DNA of 49,822 nt from Fragilaria crotonensis (GCA_022925895.1 JAKSYS010000473.1:1-49822), one strand, 5' to 3'; positions 38,369 to 49,822 are shown, counted from the stretch's first letter. The notes: a model not told the origin generated them from the sequence alone. Program-made: numbers and translations.

Positions 38369-40119
38369 CTACTCATCATTCAAATCCCACGCCGCTCGAA
38401 TATAGCGTGGTTGCAACATGCTGGCTGACCCTTCAACGGCAGTCGGTTCATCACTTATTCTCCCTCCTACCTTCTTCCTGTTTCCCTCTTTAATGCAATA
38501 GTTTAGGAACTCCTTTTCCACTGCAGCAGCCTGCGGGCAAGCCCTGTCCTCAACAACCAAGTCGTACAGCTCATTAAAGCGCCTCATGCCGGCATGACTC
38601 CATCCGCCATATTTGCAGGTCCCACTATTCTGAACGGTATACTTTCCCCGAATTACTTTCTTTCCGCTTTGCTCCGATTGTCCTGCCTGTGCACTACCCT
38701 GTTTCGTCCACTTATCTTGGTAATTCTCGTACATTAGTAGAGCAAATGCCTCGTCGCTTACTGTGACCAGCTTGTCACTGCTACCCGTCATCGTTGCCTG
38801 TGAGATCAGTTGATATTGCTTTTGAACATTCCACACTCGTTTTCCAACCACACAGGACAAGAATTCGCCAAAGAACCAAAACGCAGCCTCCTTTTCACGT
38901 TCGGTTTTTGCCCGCCTGAGCGTACACAACTCCTCGATGGTGAACAATTCCTTGCCCTTCTCTTGGAATTTGGGCATCGTTTCCTCCACCACAATCTTCT
39001 TTCCCGCCGTCTCGCATGTACTCCTCTTTGCATTCAACGACTCATTGAAGACACTTTCGTAAACCACCCGATACATCAAGCGCTTGTCCTGTGGGACCTT
39101 TTCATGCCTCATCACCCAATCCATCGCCTCTCGTAACATGTCATCATTGCTTATAAATTTAATTTTTCGAAACACCTTTGATGTAACGAATGCCTTAACC
39201 CGTTGTGTCGCATACTCTTGCTGATTCCTCCTCGATTCACTTTTGGACATGCCACGAATTGGTACGTCAAGGTTCACAACAGCGGACTCACCATTTTCTT
39301 TCCTCCCGGAACTCTTGCGTTGCATGCTTAGTGTACTAGTCGAACTTGCGCGATTGTTCCTGTCCTCATCCTCCACATCCTCGTCATAAAGTCTCCTCTG
39401 TATCTTTGAGCGTCGCGGAGGAGTCTCTTCGTGGCTTGTTGCACTCGCATAGTCATCTTCTCTGTCCTCATCCTCCACATCCTCGTCATCAAGTCTCCTC
39501 TGTATCTTTGAGCGTTGCGGAGGAGTCTCTTCGTGGCTTGTTGCACTTGCATAGTCATCTTCTTCATCGGCGTCACCTGCTTCTTTCTTATCTGCGCAAT
39601 CATCATCATCATCATCATCCTCCAAAACCTCCACTACGGCTGCAATTGTAGGGTTCGGAACGACGCGGCCTGCAAAAAGATTTCCATCATCGTCATCGCT
39701 GGGGTCAGATTCATTTTCGTAAGATGATGACGATGATGATGATTTGTAACAGGCGCTCTCACTGGTTTTCTGGCTTTTCCTGTCATCTTCTTCCTTTTCA
39801 CGGCTCCTTCCCTTGACGACACGAGTGTTAACTTCCTTGGTTGTTCAAGAACATCGTCCACATCGTTCGATGAGACTTTAGTTTTCTGCCTTCGTTGATC
39901 ACGATTATTGTCCACCTCCTCCACTTCATCATTGCTGTCGACGTCGTCGCTGGCAACGTCAATTTTTGGGGCAGGTTTGGTCGCAATTCTTTTCCCAGTC
40001 GACTTTCTTCTCGCTACACTAGTACTTTTCCTTACCTTTCCCGTCTTCTGTCCGACGTTGTTCCGTCGTGGAGACTTTCTCACTTGTCCTGTTGACCTTG
40101 TTCGTGGTGAGCCTGTCAT
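38369..40119 (-). pseudogene. transposon accessory ORF A, basic/acidic N-terminus and unknown conserved C-terminus, frameshifted
   Basis: Starts at ATG 40119 (MTGSPRTRSTGQVRKSPRRN), with a basic, nuclear-type N-terminus. The sense passes to the next frame near 39800: the continuing reading EEDDRKSQKTSESACYKSS and an acidic DPSDDDDGNLFAG run join smoothly to VEVLEDDDDDDDC. Two 34-residue copies follow (YASATSHEETPPQRSKIQRR and its twin), from a 102-bp duplication. The C-terminal 280 residues are helical, with GKYTVQNSGTCKYGGWSHAG and MRRFNELYDLV, an unassigned domain. Stop at 38369. Total about 570 aa if the frame were whole. Likely nuclear; function unknown. Confidence 0.6.
39361..39567 (-). 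repeat. 102-bp in-frame tandem duplication inside ORF A
   Basis: 39361-39462 and 39463-39564 are near-identical (TCCTCATCCTCCACATCCTC starts each). Period 102 bp equals 34 codons, so the reading frame is kept. Confidence 0.9.
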
Positions 40120-40528
40120 GGTTTGTCCAACAACTCAAGTGAAGCCAATGAAAACAACTAGAGAAGCAGAAGAGCGATGAGTTGTGTTTGTTCCTTTTCT
40201 GTTTTGCGATTCTATGGTATCAATAATGGTGTTTGCTGCACAAATTATTGTGGCAAAGTCCCATTCAAACAGTGAATGCGAACCCCCTCAAATGTGCATA
40301 CGTATGTATTGTATACTCAAAAGTGTAGTTGAATGCTTTAAAAATGCATGTGCATCGTTTGAATAAACGAGATATTGCTCGTGTAACAGCAATATGGCTT
40401 CTATGTAAGAATATACGGTTCAGTTTAAGCGTATAGGGCATGGTCAGTCGTTTTCAATATTTGGGTGTTCCCTCACGATGCAAGGCAGGACTTCGCTCTG
40501 GTACTGTATCTACGCGTGTGCGTGCGTT

Positions 40529-40546
40529 GAAGTGCACGTGCACTTC
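40529..40546. repeat. perfect 18-bp palindrome
   Basis: GAAGTGCACGTGCACTTC, centred on CACGTG (E/G-box-like). It extends to 24 bp with one mismatch (GTTGAAG / CTTCGAC arms). Confidence 0.85.
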
Positions 40547-40679
40547 GACACTCCGAATCAACGTCCTCATATTACGCATAGAGTAACAGAGACTATGATT
40601 TTAATACTAATGAACTTGTACATTTGACATGTGTGTTGATATATATATACAAATTAACAATTTAATAGTGCGTATATAT

Positions 40680-40960
40680 ATATATAAATGCACTCTACCA
40701 GTGCATGTGCGTTGGACATGTGTTTCTCCTTAAATGTAATCACTGTGCTCATGTGTGTGTTTATACTATTCGTATCCTTGTTCTTATATAAAAGCACTAT
40801 ACCAGTACTTGTGTGCAATGGACATGTGTGTAACTCGCTAAGTATTATGATGGTGCTCAAATGTTTATAATATACTATTCAAATGCGAATATTTATATAA
40901 ACTAACCGTATCAGTACTTATGTGCGCTGGACAGGTGTGGTCCTCGCTAAGTATCATGAA
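40680..40960 (+). repeat. three diverged tandem units, about 100-115 bp
   Basis: Recognised by CCAGTGCATGTGCGTTGGAC (40698), CCAGTACTTGTGTGCAATGG (40812) and CAGTACTTATGTGCGCTGGA (40914), each followed by CA[TG]GTGT and a CTAAGTAT[TC]ATGA-type tail in the last two. Confidence 0.7.
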
Positions 40961-41289
40961 TAAAAATTTCTGCGGTATGTTTTGTACAGTGCTTTGTTGT
41001 AAGCAGCTTGAAGACATTTAGAAATAGATTTTCAATCGTTTCTGCATTGAAGTCCCAGGTTAATCCTGGGATAGCTCCACTGTAAAATGCATAGTAAAGT
41101 CAGTTCGCATTTTCCCTTTTTCGGATACACATGTATTTCGCATCTGCAATGCGGTATGTTTTCTACGCCATTTGTTCGTAGAATAAATTCACTCAATTCG
41201 ACGACAACAACACACCGTTTGTTATTGCTTTTTCTTGGCAATGGCAAGTTATTGTTGTTGATTGTCGCTCTGGTATCGCTGTTGTTGTC

Positions 41290-41520
41290 GACTGTCGCGG
41301 CGTGAACGTTCTCTTTTGTTCTTTCGTAGTTGACGTCGTTCCCTGCCATCCAGTGGGTTGAACGACGCCTGCGAAGGAGCAACACGAGAACAGGATCGCT
41401 GGTTTTGTCTACTGTCGCGGCGTGAACGTTCTCTTGTCGTTCTTTTGTAGTTGACGTCGTGCCCTGCCATCCAGTGGGTTGAACGATGCCTACGAAGGAG
41501 CAAGACGAGAACTTTATGTC
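41290..41520 (+). repeat. 120-bp tandem duplication over the ORF B start
   Basis: ACTGTCGCGGCGTGAACGTT occurs at 41291 and 41411, and CCAGTGGGTTGAACGA follows in both. The second copy supplies the ATG of ORF B (GAACGATGCC); the first has ACG at that place (GAACGACGCC). Confidence 0.92.
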
Positions 41521-43955
41521 GTCCAGTCGACGTAATAAGCGCAGTATAGCTAATAAGAAGCGAACGTCGTCTTGTGCGACAGGCTTGCGAAACAGGGCGT
41601 CAGCGAAGGAGAAGCGATCATCGTCTTGTGCGACTGACGGCAAAAATGGCGTTTGTCACAATGGCCAGGATGACATCCACGCTGATGGGAATAATGGAAA
41701 GGAGGATGATGACTTGGTATTTGAGGTTGATAGCGATAGCGATAGCGATCAGGATGATGACTTGTTGTTTGACGTTGATGGCGATAGCGATAATGAAGGC
41801 AATGTTGGTGGCTATGACGGTCCATGCTTGCCGAATCGACCGGAGCGCAAATTCCTGCCGTCGCAGAGACAAGCTATGCTATTGCTGTCGATGGCGGTGC
41901 CTCCTGAGGATAGAGCTCACTTCAGGAGCGCTATCATGCCTTCGCGACTGGGAAGGAGACATCTCCGTGTCCCCTGGCTGGAACGACGCGAAAGGTATGC
42001 AACACTAACGTTGCTTGGATAGCCGCTGCATACGGATGCGACTTCGTACACCAACTACAATGCGCGGCTGACATGTTCCCATTCTCTGGGATGGAGTCAT
42101 GCTTCCTCAGCGAGATCTACGTCATGGATGTCATCCTCAATAGATCGCCTTTGATGAAAACCGAACCAAGTGCCGAGCTTCCAACAAAGAAGGCTGCTTC
42201 ATCGGTGGTGGGGGGTGAAGATGATGTCCTGTTGGTCAGATCATACCATGAAGACGATCTTGATGATAAGAATGATTTCAAGTTTCGCACCATGATACTC
42301 TTCTTGCCTCAATGTGGCGTTTTCTACTGTGCCAGAGAGCGTCGCAAGGAGGATGTCGGTGTGGCTAAAACACATGTGGCCCTGGACATGAGCTGGCTTC
42401 GCCTTGAGAGGAGCACCGACAGTAATGGGAAGGTGTCGTACACCTTCGGCAAGGGAGGGTATGTCAAGCGATTTCATATGGAAGAACCAAAACAATTTCG
42501 GTACCTGGAGTACCGTGGCTATTCATGTGGGCGATTTGACGAATTCGTTGACCGTGTTTCGGCATGGCGAATTTCCTTGAACCTCACGAAGGATTTGCAG
42601 CAGAATCGGGTTGTCTACAGGGTGGAACAATGTCGGGACAGCGACGGCCCGAAGATGGCACCTGATGTCTTCGATGGTTCATGGCATCCCGACATCCCAC
42701 GGGAATATCTGGCGGTAGAATACAACCAACGCCTTGCAGTTGCGAACAGTGCAAGGCGGGACGGGCGTCACTATGCCGAGGGGTGTCATCACTATCGTCT
42801 GCCGGACACGTGCTGGATCATCGATCCGGCATCTGAACACTTTGTCGACATCATGGTGGACCTACCTTGCCTTGGTCAGCAGAGGAATCGGCAGTCGGTC
42901 ATCATGGTGAGGAATGTCAACTTCCTGACTGACGATGGGGTGAGGATCTTTTGGATGCGATGGCTTGTATTACAAAGCATAATAAGGCCTTGAGACTTGC
43001 AAAGAAGAAGGGTGCAGCGAGGTCCAATGCTGGTGATTACGGCACCATGCATGCGATTGGAACTCATGTGCACTTGGATGGTGTCACCACAAGCGCATAC
43101 AAGGCGAATGAGGCTGTGGGTGAGGCTCTCCTTAGGAAATGGTCGTCTCCCTCGCAGTGATTGGGAGGTGTGCCTTTCCTCAGGTATATGCTGTGATCCG
43201 CGACACTGAGGGAATTGTGGTCTCCATCCTGTGGTGCCGATGGATGGTGAGGGTGGACGGCGAGTTGGATACACTGTCGACACGAGTGTCGACCTGGGAA
43301 ACGCTTCTCATTATGACTTCAACGATGCCTCTCAGGGTTACAGTCAGTTTTTGGAAGACATTCCTGGAAAGGAACGAACTGGTATCTTGTGATGCCCAAC
43401 ATCCATGGACGTCGTCCTGGTCCCAACTCGACCTGGGTCCCCTTTGCTGGCCTTGCTATCAAGATCACGAACGGAGTTGCCGTAAGCTGGGATGGTCGAG
43501 ATATCCGACACTGTACGTCGGTGTCGGAACCGGATGGTCCCCCTGTTGAAGGGGCCGCTGGTGATTGGGCTGGAAGTGTGCGACATACGGAGAATCATCT
43601 GTATGGGACGTTTACTGCGGCAAAGGAAAGAGTGGTTGACGCCGGGAGGAAGATGTCTGCTGCTATGGCTGTGGATCGTCCTGAACGCCCCAATCCTGCA
43701 GCTGCTGCCATTGCCAGTGGTGACTTGGAAGAGTCAAGCATGCCAGCGACAAGTGCCAAGAAGAGGAGGAGACGACAGAAAGTTAGGAAGAGATCGCGGC
43801 GGAGGCATTCTCATGTTGCTTATGAGGCTGCTGACGATAATGACGATGATGATGATGAGGATGATGGTGGTGTGGTGCCGAAGTTTACTGAACCCTTGTT
43901 GCCTGTGGAAAGTCCCCATGCTACTACATACCGAATTCCGAAGATGATCCGGTGA
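41486..43955 (+). pseudogene. transposon accessory ORF B, unknown family, frameshifted
   Basis: ATG at 41486 (MPTKEQDENFMSSSRRNKRS). The N-terminus is basic then strongly acidic (VDSDSDSDQDDDLLFDVDGD). Coding sense then moves through the frames: to about 41945, 41950-42000 (PGWNDAKG), 42001-42945 (NTNVAWIAAAYGCDFVHQL), 42945-43140 (CITKHNKALRLAKKKGAA), then VVSLAVIGRCAFPQVYAVIR, GYTVDTSVDLGNASHYDFND and, from about 43380, LVMPNIHGRRPGPN, GVAVSWDGRDIRHCTSV and HLYGTFTAAKERVV. A basic RRRRQKVRKRSRRRHS stretch and an acidic tail end at 43955. At least five frame changes. The VAVSWDGRDIRHCTS region looks like an oxygenase/DSBH-style segment, but I would not name it. Accessory role inferred from position. 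Confidence 0.55.
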
Positions 43956-43982
43956 AAACACTTTTAATAGCAAAGATGACAT

Positions 43983-46900
43983 CTACCTTCGCTGTTTCTT
44001 CCGTGTTTCATGTGACCTGATGGCAACAATATCAACTTCGGATTCGTCGTCGTCATCCGACTCATCATCACCTTCATCATCGTCGTTGTCATCCTGATCT
44101 TCATCATCATCCTCGTCTTCATCATTATCCTCGTCTTCATCATGATCACCATCTCTTTCATTACGAACCTTCACTTCGTAATCCTTCTCAAAAGTTGGTT
44201 TATGCCTGTCTTTGTGGCAGCTTGTGATCATGGTGTCCCACGCTGATGCCCACTCTTCTTTCCTTAGGAAGAGGAAGAGGAAAGACTCGTCTTGTTCACG
44301 AACAGTGGGGTCAACATCGCGAATTCAATCGTTGGTCCCACGATGTTTCTGACGTCGATCAGATATAAAATCGGGTATGTTGCTTCTTCATCATGGTACC
44401 ACATCTTGTAACGCCCAATCATGGTGTTGCTGTCCATTCTGGTGTTTTCCTCGTCGATGGCAAGGAATGAGTGCACCAGTGCATACACGCCAGCTTTAAT
44501 GGGTTCTTGTCCAACTTCGGGGATGTTGATCCTCGTGATCGGAGGCAGGTCTCGCAAGTCAATGAACGTGTGGATGAAGGCTGGGAGGATGGGGATACTT
44601 ATAGTTTGGCCACTCGACCATGGCGTGGTCATGCCATGGTTGACCGTCATAGATGCTTGGATGGGCCCTGTATTTGTGTCCCTCAGCGGAGATGAACTCT
44701 GTGCTACACCGAAGCTCCCATCCCTGTATGGGGCAAACAATACGTTGCAAGGTAATGCATTGCCTTCCCTGCAGGAGTCTCCATGGGGATGATCCCCTGG
44801 ATACTTGCGAAACCACTGGAATGATGGACGTGCATCGCCAAGAGGCCATGAGATCGTGAACCTCCGGCCGCCAAGCTTCCACTTATCTGCTGATGTGTTG
44901 CTGTCCTCTGCCGCTGCTGACCTTCCCCTCGCCATGCTGGCGTGGTCGCATTCCATGTCATAAACTGCTGACGAAATGGCGAGGTTCTCTACATATCGTT
45001 CTGCCGCTTGCTTCGTGAAAGTCTTCGCCCTTTTTTGTGTGTTCCGGGCTGTCATCTTGGAAAGTGGTATGTGAGCAGATTCAGCGTAGGCACTGTTCAC
45101 ATTCTCGGGCACACCATGGTCCAAAATATCTTCGCAAATGTGTAACACCAGATGATTCTTGATCGTGTTGTTTCCCATTCCAGTTTGTCGAGGACAGATG
45201 TTTGCAACATTGCGCATGAGCCACTGGACTGCGTATTTGGACTTCACGACTTGATGCCTTGGCATTTCCGGTTGCTTCATCCACTGGTGCCACTGGAGGA
45301 GTGACGACACGGCCAATATCCAATCCGATACATGGCATTCGAAGCGGAGATTGTGATCGGGATGGGTGGGGATGCTCTTCGTTGCCTTGCTCTTCGCCTT
45401 CTTCTTCTTTGCCTTGCCTTCTGGCTCCCCCGCCTTCTTCGCCTTGGGCTTCATGTGGTTCACCTTCGTGTGCTTCGCCATCACCTTCTTGGGGGGCTTC
45501 TTCTTGGTCGGGAATATGTTCTTGAATGAGGTGGTATGAAGTGCAAACAACTTCACCAGGAGGCATCCAGTGATCTCGTGACCCATGAGATTTGTACCAG
45601 ATGAGAAGCCCTTGGGAAAGTTCATTCTGGGGAGGTCACGATCACTATGTCTTGACAATTGTGTGCCAATTCTTGCACACAGCGCGTCATAACGTTTCAC
45701 TGCCACAGAATTTTTGCCCCCCGCTTGGGATGCGAACGCTTCGAGGCAGTACTTGAACCAACCTAGCGATACAAGGTGCAACATCTCACCAGGGCATGCG
45801 CCAAAAATTCCGCGCTCATTGTGTGATCCGAAACGAGCCCTGCCAAAGCCGTTGCGCAGATAGTTTTGTGACATGTCTTTGAGTGCGTTCAGGTTTGCGG
45901 TGGCACCTACTTGACTTACAGCTGAGTTGGCACCAGCGATTAATCGGTTTATGGCTGCTGGTTTCCTGTGGTTAAACTTTGCCTTCGAGTACCCTGATAA
46001 ACGTGTGGGGCATTCGCAAACACGGCAAAGCTGCTTGACCTTTTCAAATCGGGCAGTGTAATGCCCACAGAGGCGATCGTGTCCCTCGGTATCCCCAATG
46101 ATGAAGGGAATATAGGGGGTGCAGCACCACTGGATACACTCTCTCGTTGTAATGGAGATTCCACTTGAATCCGTGACGTTGGAGGTCAAGGTATCCCGAT
46201 ACTTCGAGGATGAACTCAATCTGAAGGTGCATCTCGTTGAGTAAATATGTTGCCCATGGCAAACCTGGGAGTGGTTTCAGGGGTACACGGGCAATCACGC
46301 TGCCGTCAGGCAGGTATGGGCACGGTGTAACAGTATCAGGAACACCGCCTTGCATCTTGGTTTGGTGTGCAGGGCTGCTATGACAAACATAACCAAGAAT
46401 TCGCATTGCGGTGTGCTTGGAACGAACACTGTGCTTCAGAAGACCATGGGATATGGTCAGTGGCTCCATTTGAAGCCTACCGTAAGTGTCGACCTGTGTC
46501 TTGTCCATGGCCACGATTGTGGGTAAAATCATATCGACATCTGGATTTTTCACCAGGGCTTCGTATGTCTTTCGGTAGCACTGTCCTGTGTTGATGTCAC
46601 CAATCATCGATGATTTGGGGGGACCAATGAAAGGATCCTTTTCTGGCGAATCGAATAGGTAGTTTTCATCACGATTCAGCAAAGGGCAGGAGAGTAGGGA
46701 TGCGAAGACTTCCCCTGGCATCGAAATATATCATTGGTACTGTCCTCCTGGAGTAAGGGAGGTAGAACAACTTCTCCTTCGGAATCAATCCCTTCATGTT
46801 GTACCGACAATACAAGTTATGGACAACCTTGCGGCGAGAAGGTTGGCAGTCGGGATGGAATATGTGACCCTGGCCATTTGCCTTTGCAGCCCAATTGAGA

Positions 46901-47388
46901 ATGCCTGAAAAGGCTTTCAGTGGCGCTTTTAGTTCCTTCAGTAGATGCAATAACTCTATATGTACCTTTTCTTCACCAGAGAACCTGTCCAAACCGAATG
47001 GATTCAATCGTAACTCCTGCATTTCCTCGTACAAGTCCAAAATGATCCCATCAGGGATCTCATTGTCCTCGCTCTCATCCTCTGATTCTTCACTGCTGTT
47101 ACAGACAGAGACATCACCATCAGACATCATACCAAAGTCGTCATCAAACCCTTCATTGTTATGTTCATCAATTGGTTTGTCAACTGTTGTTTCACGCCTA
47201 GAATTTTTTCTTGATTGTCCTGCACCAGCGGTATCACATTCCTCGTTGCAATCTGAAGCATCAGGTCTGTGCACGTCATCAAGAACTCCGTTGTTGACCA
47301 TATCTGATGGCAAGCTATCGTAGAAAGCGGCACAACGTGCATTCAAGAAAGGTGACTGGACAGTCGATGGAAAGCTGCATTGCAACAT
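43983..47388 (-). pseudogene. Plavaka-like (CMC/CACTA-related) transposase, frameshifted
   Basis: ATG at 47388. The acidic N-terminus is followed by KEKLFYLPYSRRTVPMIYFD. A GGGG run at about 46715 shifts the frame. The core then has ILPTIVAMDKTQVDTYGRLQ (first catalytic Asp region) and PLTISHGLLKHSVRS. A CCCCC run at about 46110 shifts it again into YIPFIIGDTEGHDRLCGHYT (second Asp) and QLCRVCECPTRL (zinc-binding CxxC). Next come GIFGACPGEMLHLVSLGWFK (third acidic region) and a Lys-rich insert. A third change at about 44297 replaces the stop at 44264 with EQDESFLFLFLRKEEWASAW, leading to an Asp/Glu-rich tail that ends at 43983. The family performs cut-and-paste transposition. About 1130 codons in total. 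Confidence 0.78.
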
Positions 47389-47394
47389 GCACAA

Positions 47395-49822
47395 CGAACA
47401 CTACCACCAGTTGGCACCGATGACATGAAAGCAGTTCTTGAAAGTCAAAAGTGAATCGATGATTGTGAAAAAACCATTTATGTGACTGGACAAATACAAT
47501 TACAAGAGTGAATACTTAACAGCAAAACGTTTGCAAGATACATACCGTGTGAAACAATGACATGAAATTTTGAGTGGGTACAAAGCATGGTTACACATTT
47601 AAACTTTACGTTCAGTGGAAAATTTTAAAGCGCGCAAGATCCAAATCAAATGGCAGAATTGGCGGTAAAATATGCGCACAATCGCCGGTGCATGTCGTTA
47701 AATAAGAAAATAAAATGTAAAATTACAATCCAATGTTCCATACTACATCACAAATGTCCAAACGAACAGCAAAAGTTATCAAATGTTGCATCTATAAAAT
47801 GTAAAATTTATGAACAAACCTTCAATGTTGCTATAAATAAGAAGACATGCCGATATCTAGCTACGCATCAGTACATATGCCCCATACACGTGTATGATTT
47901 ACCTATGTAAATGTCAATTATAACAATAATATTGTTAAAAGCAACCATATTGTCACCATTAACTGCCTAAATCTCGCCATGTAAAGGAAAGCTCACCATT
48001 ACGCACCTTCTGATGTAGTGATAAATAGTTAATGAAGATCCTACTTTTTATACTATGTACGAAGAGATAGGACAACACCGATAGAGGGAGTGATAGAGTT
48101 GATGTATCTGCTGTCGCATGATCTCCTCATTCTACGACCTCCAAGGCGGCGGTTCGAGTGCACACGGGTGAACGAAAGAATCGTGCCAGTTTTTTGAATA
48201 GTCACCGTCGTAGATCCTCGTAGTAATTTTACGACGTACTTACTAGAAAAATCGAACATGCTCCGAGTACAAAATTCTCACTTGTCGTCCTTCCACCTGC
48301 TTGAGTGACCATGGCATTCCCCATTACACCACACAAGCCATAACTTTGCCTTCCGTCTTGGTGATGTATTAACATTTTGGATACATGGTGGCTAGCTAGC
48401 AAGACAGAAAATCAACGAGAGATGTGACCGCAATTTGCAATGATGATGATTCTCCAGTTGCGGCCCAACCGCTGTTTCCGACTTGTTTTCAACTGCCAGC
48501 ACCAACCAACATCACAGGACCATTTGTCTGGATAAATTGATGAGAAATGTCAGAAGTTCTACGAAGAAAGCAAGAACGCAGGAAATGACAGCATGATAGA
48601 GCTCTTACTACATTGCGAGGCAAACGTGTATGTTACCGAGACACAACAACAATGCATCCAAAACTACGACTTGTCGTCCGATGATTTTAAACCATCCAAA
48701 CCCTTGCAATTGTAGACTGGTGTGAGCAAGGCGGATGCCTTTACTGCACAGCAAGATGCATCAGGAAGCTTAGCTAAAGCCACGATGACTGACTCACAAG
48801 ACTGGTGGAGGAGCATGCTACTGTAGTAGTGACAATTGTGCATGATGTTGACAAGTCTCTCGCATTGCGATTCGGGAAGAAACACGGTTGGAAGGGGGGT
48901 GACGCATATTTTAGTACATTGATCGGTCTTAATCAAAGCTTGAACGTGATGCTTGTCCAGAAGGTTTCTTTTGCGGTGATAATTGGCATCAATTTAAACC
49001 AAGAGATGACCGTGGGAAATTGCGACAATGCCCATTGGATGTAAGAAGTCTGTGGGGTCAATGAAATCAGTCACCTACTAGGTGGCTGACTGCATTCGTA
49101 CAATCTCAATGTTATGGAGAAGCCTTCTGATCTTGAGACAGAATGGGGATCCGCAAATTGGTTTTGACAGAGATTATGCCATTCTGCAATGGTCATGTTG
49201 TACTTTCAGATTTTGATGTCCAGCACTGATACGTGTGGACTGACGGTGGGATGACCACTACACATCCTTGGTATCAATCTGGCTGAGGACATGCCTCTCT
49301 AGACAGCCGCTTTGGAAATTATGAATGAAAGTCGGATCCTGTGTGTGAGCTGCGCTTTGTTTGCAAGGTCACGTCCAGGTCGATAGTGACACAAAAGAGC
49401 GATTTCGGAGTTGGCCTTTGCTGTGACGAGCTAGTTGAAGCCAGTGATCTTTATGAACATTACACATGGCATTGCATGATAGGGGAATTCAATCCAGAGC
49501 AACAAATGCTTTGTCTCTTTCTGCACGATGTGATGCACAAGAGCAAAAAGGAATACTTTGATAGCTCCTGTATAGGTTGTCCCAATAAGGGTAACGTATT
49601 ATCTCAACAAAAACCTGATTTGCACCATGTGTCTATAGTACAATCATAAGAGAGAGTGAACAAAGTGAACTGCTGTTCAATACACTTCCATGAACATTCT
49701 GGACTATACTGAAGAACGTCGGATGTGGCATGAGGCAGGAGCCATCATCGGAACGAGGGACTGAATTGGATTTTCACAGTCGCTGTACTTTTGTACCAAC
49801 AGGTACTTGAGGAGGAAAAAAA
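47395..49822. other. 2.4 kb with no supported gene
   Basis: AT-rich to 48050, with repeated AAAATGTAAAATT words (47708-47810) that may be subterminal sequence of the transposon. From 48600 to 49650 there are short open frames (for example 49341-49649, Cys-rich) without recognisable domains. An imperfect inverted repeat is present at 49066-49091 (GTCACCTA / TAGGTGGCTGAC). Confidence 0.45.

Larger units (their letters stand above)
40120..41290. other. divergent spacer between ORF A and ORF B
   Basis: AT-rich, with TATATATATATA runs at 40640-40690, a perfect 18-bp palindrome at 40529-40546 and three diverged tandem units at about 40680-40960. Probably holds both promoters (inference from divergent genes). 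The rare short ORFs here are rejected. Confidence 0.5.
38369..47388. mobile_element. three-gene Plavaka-like (CACTA-related) DNA transposon, ends not found
   Basis: Contains accessory ORF A (-), accessory ORF B (+) and a transposase (-). The transposase shows the Plavaka-type core. The accessory proteins resemble ones I associate with the same elements in diatom genomes, but that link is recalled rather than searched. ORF A and ORF B diverge from a 1.4-kb spacer; ORF B and the transposase converge with 27 bp between them. All three are frameshifted. The coordinates given are those of the genes; terminal inverted repeats were not identified in 37860-38368 or 47395-48260. Confidence 0.6.

Noticed and set aside
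43734-44161. His/Asp-repeat ORFs around 43.7-44.2 kb as separate genes
   Set aside because: They are shadows of, or pieces of, the acidic tails of ORF B and the transposase; only the 43983-44231 minus frame is kept, as the transposase C-terminus.
48664-49649. Short ORFs near the right end (48664-48936, 48805-49044, 49341-49649)
   Set aside because: No recognisable motif, no splice evidence, and overlapping on both strands.

Overview
The window is eukaryotic nuclear DNA, most likely from a diatom (raphid pennate is my best guess). The evidence is: short GT-AG introns (65-107 nt); an HSF transcription factor with the diatom-type SFTRKLYRWGFRQ helix; a plastid fibrillin/PAP whose signal peptide ends just before a Phe (ASAFAP-like import motif); a villin-headpiece protein; a PRL-type phosphatase; and a transposable-element load made of tyrosine-recombinase retroelements, MULEs and Plavaka/CACTA-like elements. 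Species cannot be fixed from the sequence alone.

Layout. 124-6402: a tyrosine-recombinase (YR) retrotransposon (gag, RT-RNase H, YR) bounded by split direct repeats in the order A1 ... B1-A2-B2, the Ngaro/PAT arrangement; all its ORFs are frameshifted. About 6673-12081: a degenerate Mutator-like (MULE) element with short terminal inverted repeats, a frameshifted minus-strand transposase (about 9790-11274), and two large tandem arrays of a hairpin-forming repeat lying in opposite orientations (7019-7520 and 8119-9478), resembling a foldback element. 12678-28257 is mostly host genes: HSF (+), a CDK-like kinase with a C-terminal cyclin-like region (-), a small secreted EF-hand protein (+), an armadillo-type protein (-), a zinc-finger/ankyrin protein (+), plastid fibrillin (-), a GTAC-rich palindromic desert, a PRL/PTP4A phosphatase (+), and a 1013-residue acidic-repeat villin-headpiece protein (-) next to a degenerate copy of its own 3' end.

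28258-34740 is a rearranged neighbourhood. It holds a CCDC137-like nucleolar protein (+), an orthodox aquaporin (+) and an ADCK1-like ABC1 kinase (-, frameshifted). A direct duplication covering the 3' ends of CCDC137 and ABC1K flanks the aquaporin; scrambled fragments of the villin-headpiece gene and a second, dead aquaporin lie nearby. 35961-36868 is a broken gene with a GCR1_C-like domain. 38369-47388 looks like one three-gene Plavaka-like DNA transposon: accessory ORF A (-), accessory ORF B (+) and transposase (-), all with frameshifts, the latter two convergent with only 27 nt between them. From 47395 to the end I see no gene I can support.

The metabolic and regulatory host genes show no operon-like co-function. 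What unifies the window is repeated duplication and transposon activity. Frameshifts are concentrated in the repeats, and several sit in homopolymers, so uncorrected assembly indels are a serious alternative to true decay. No tRNA, rRNA or CRISPR array was recognised.
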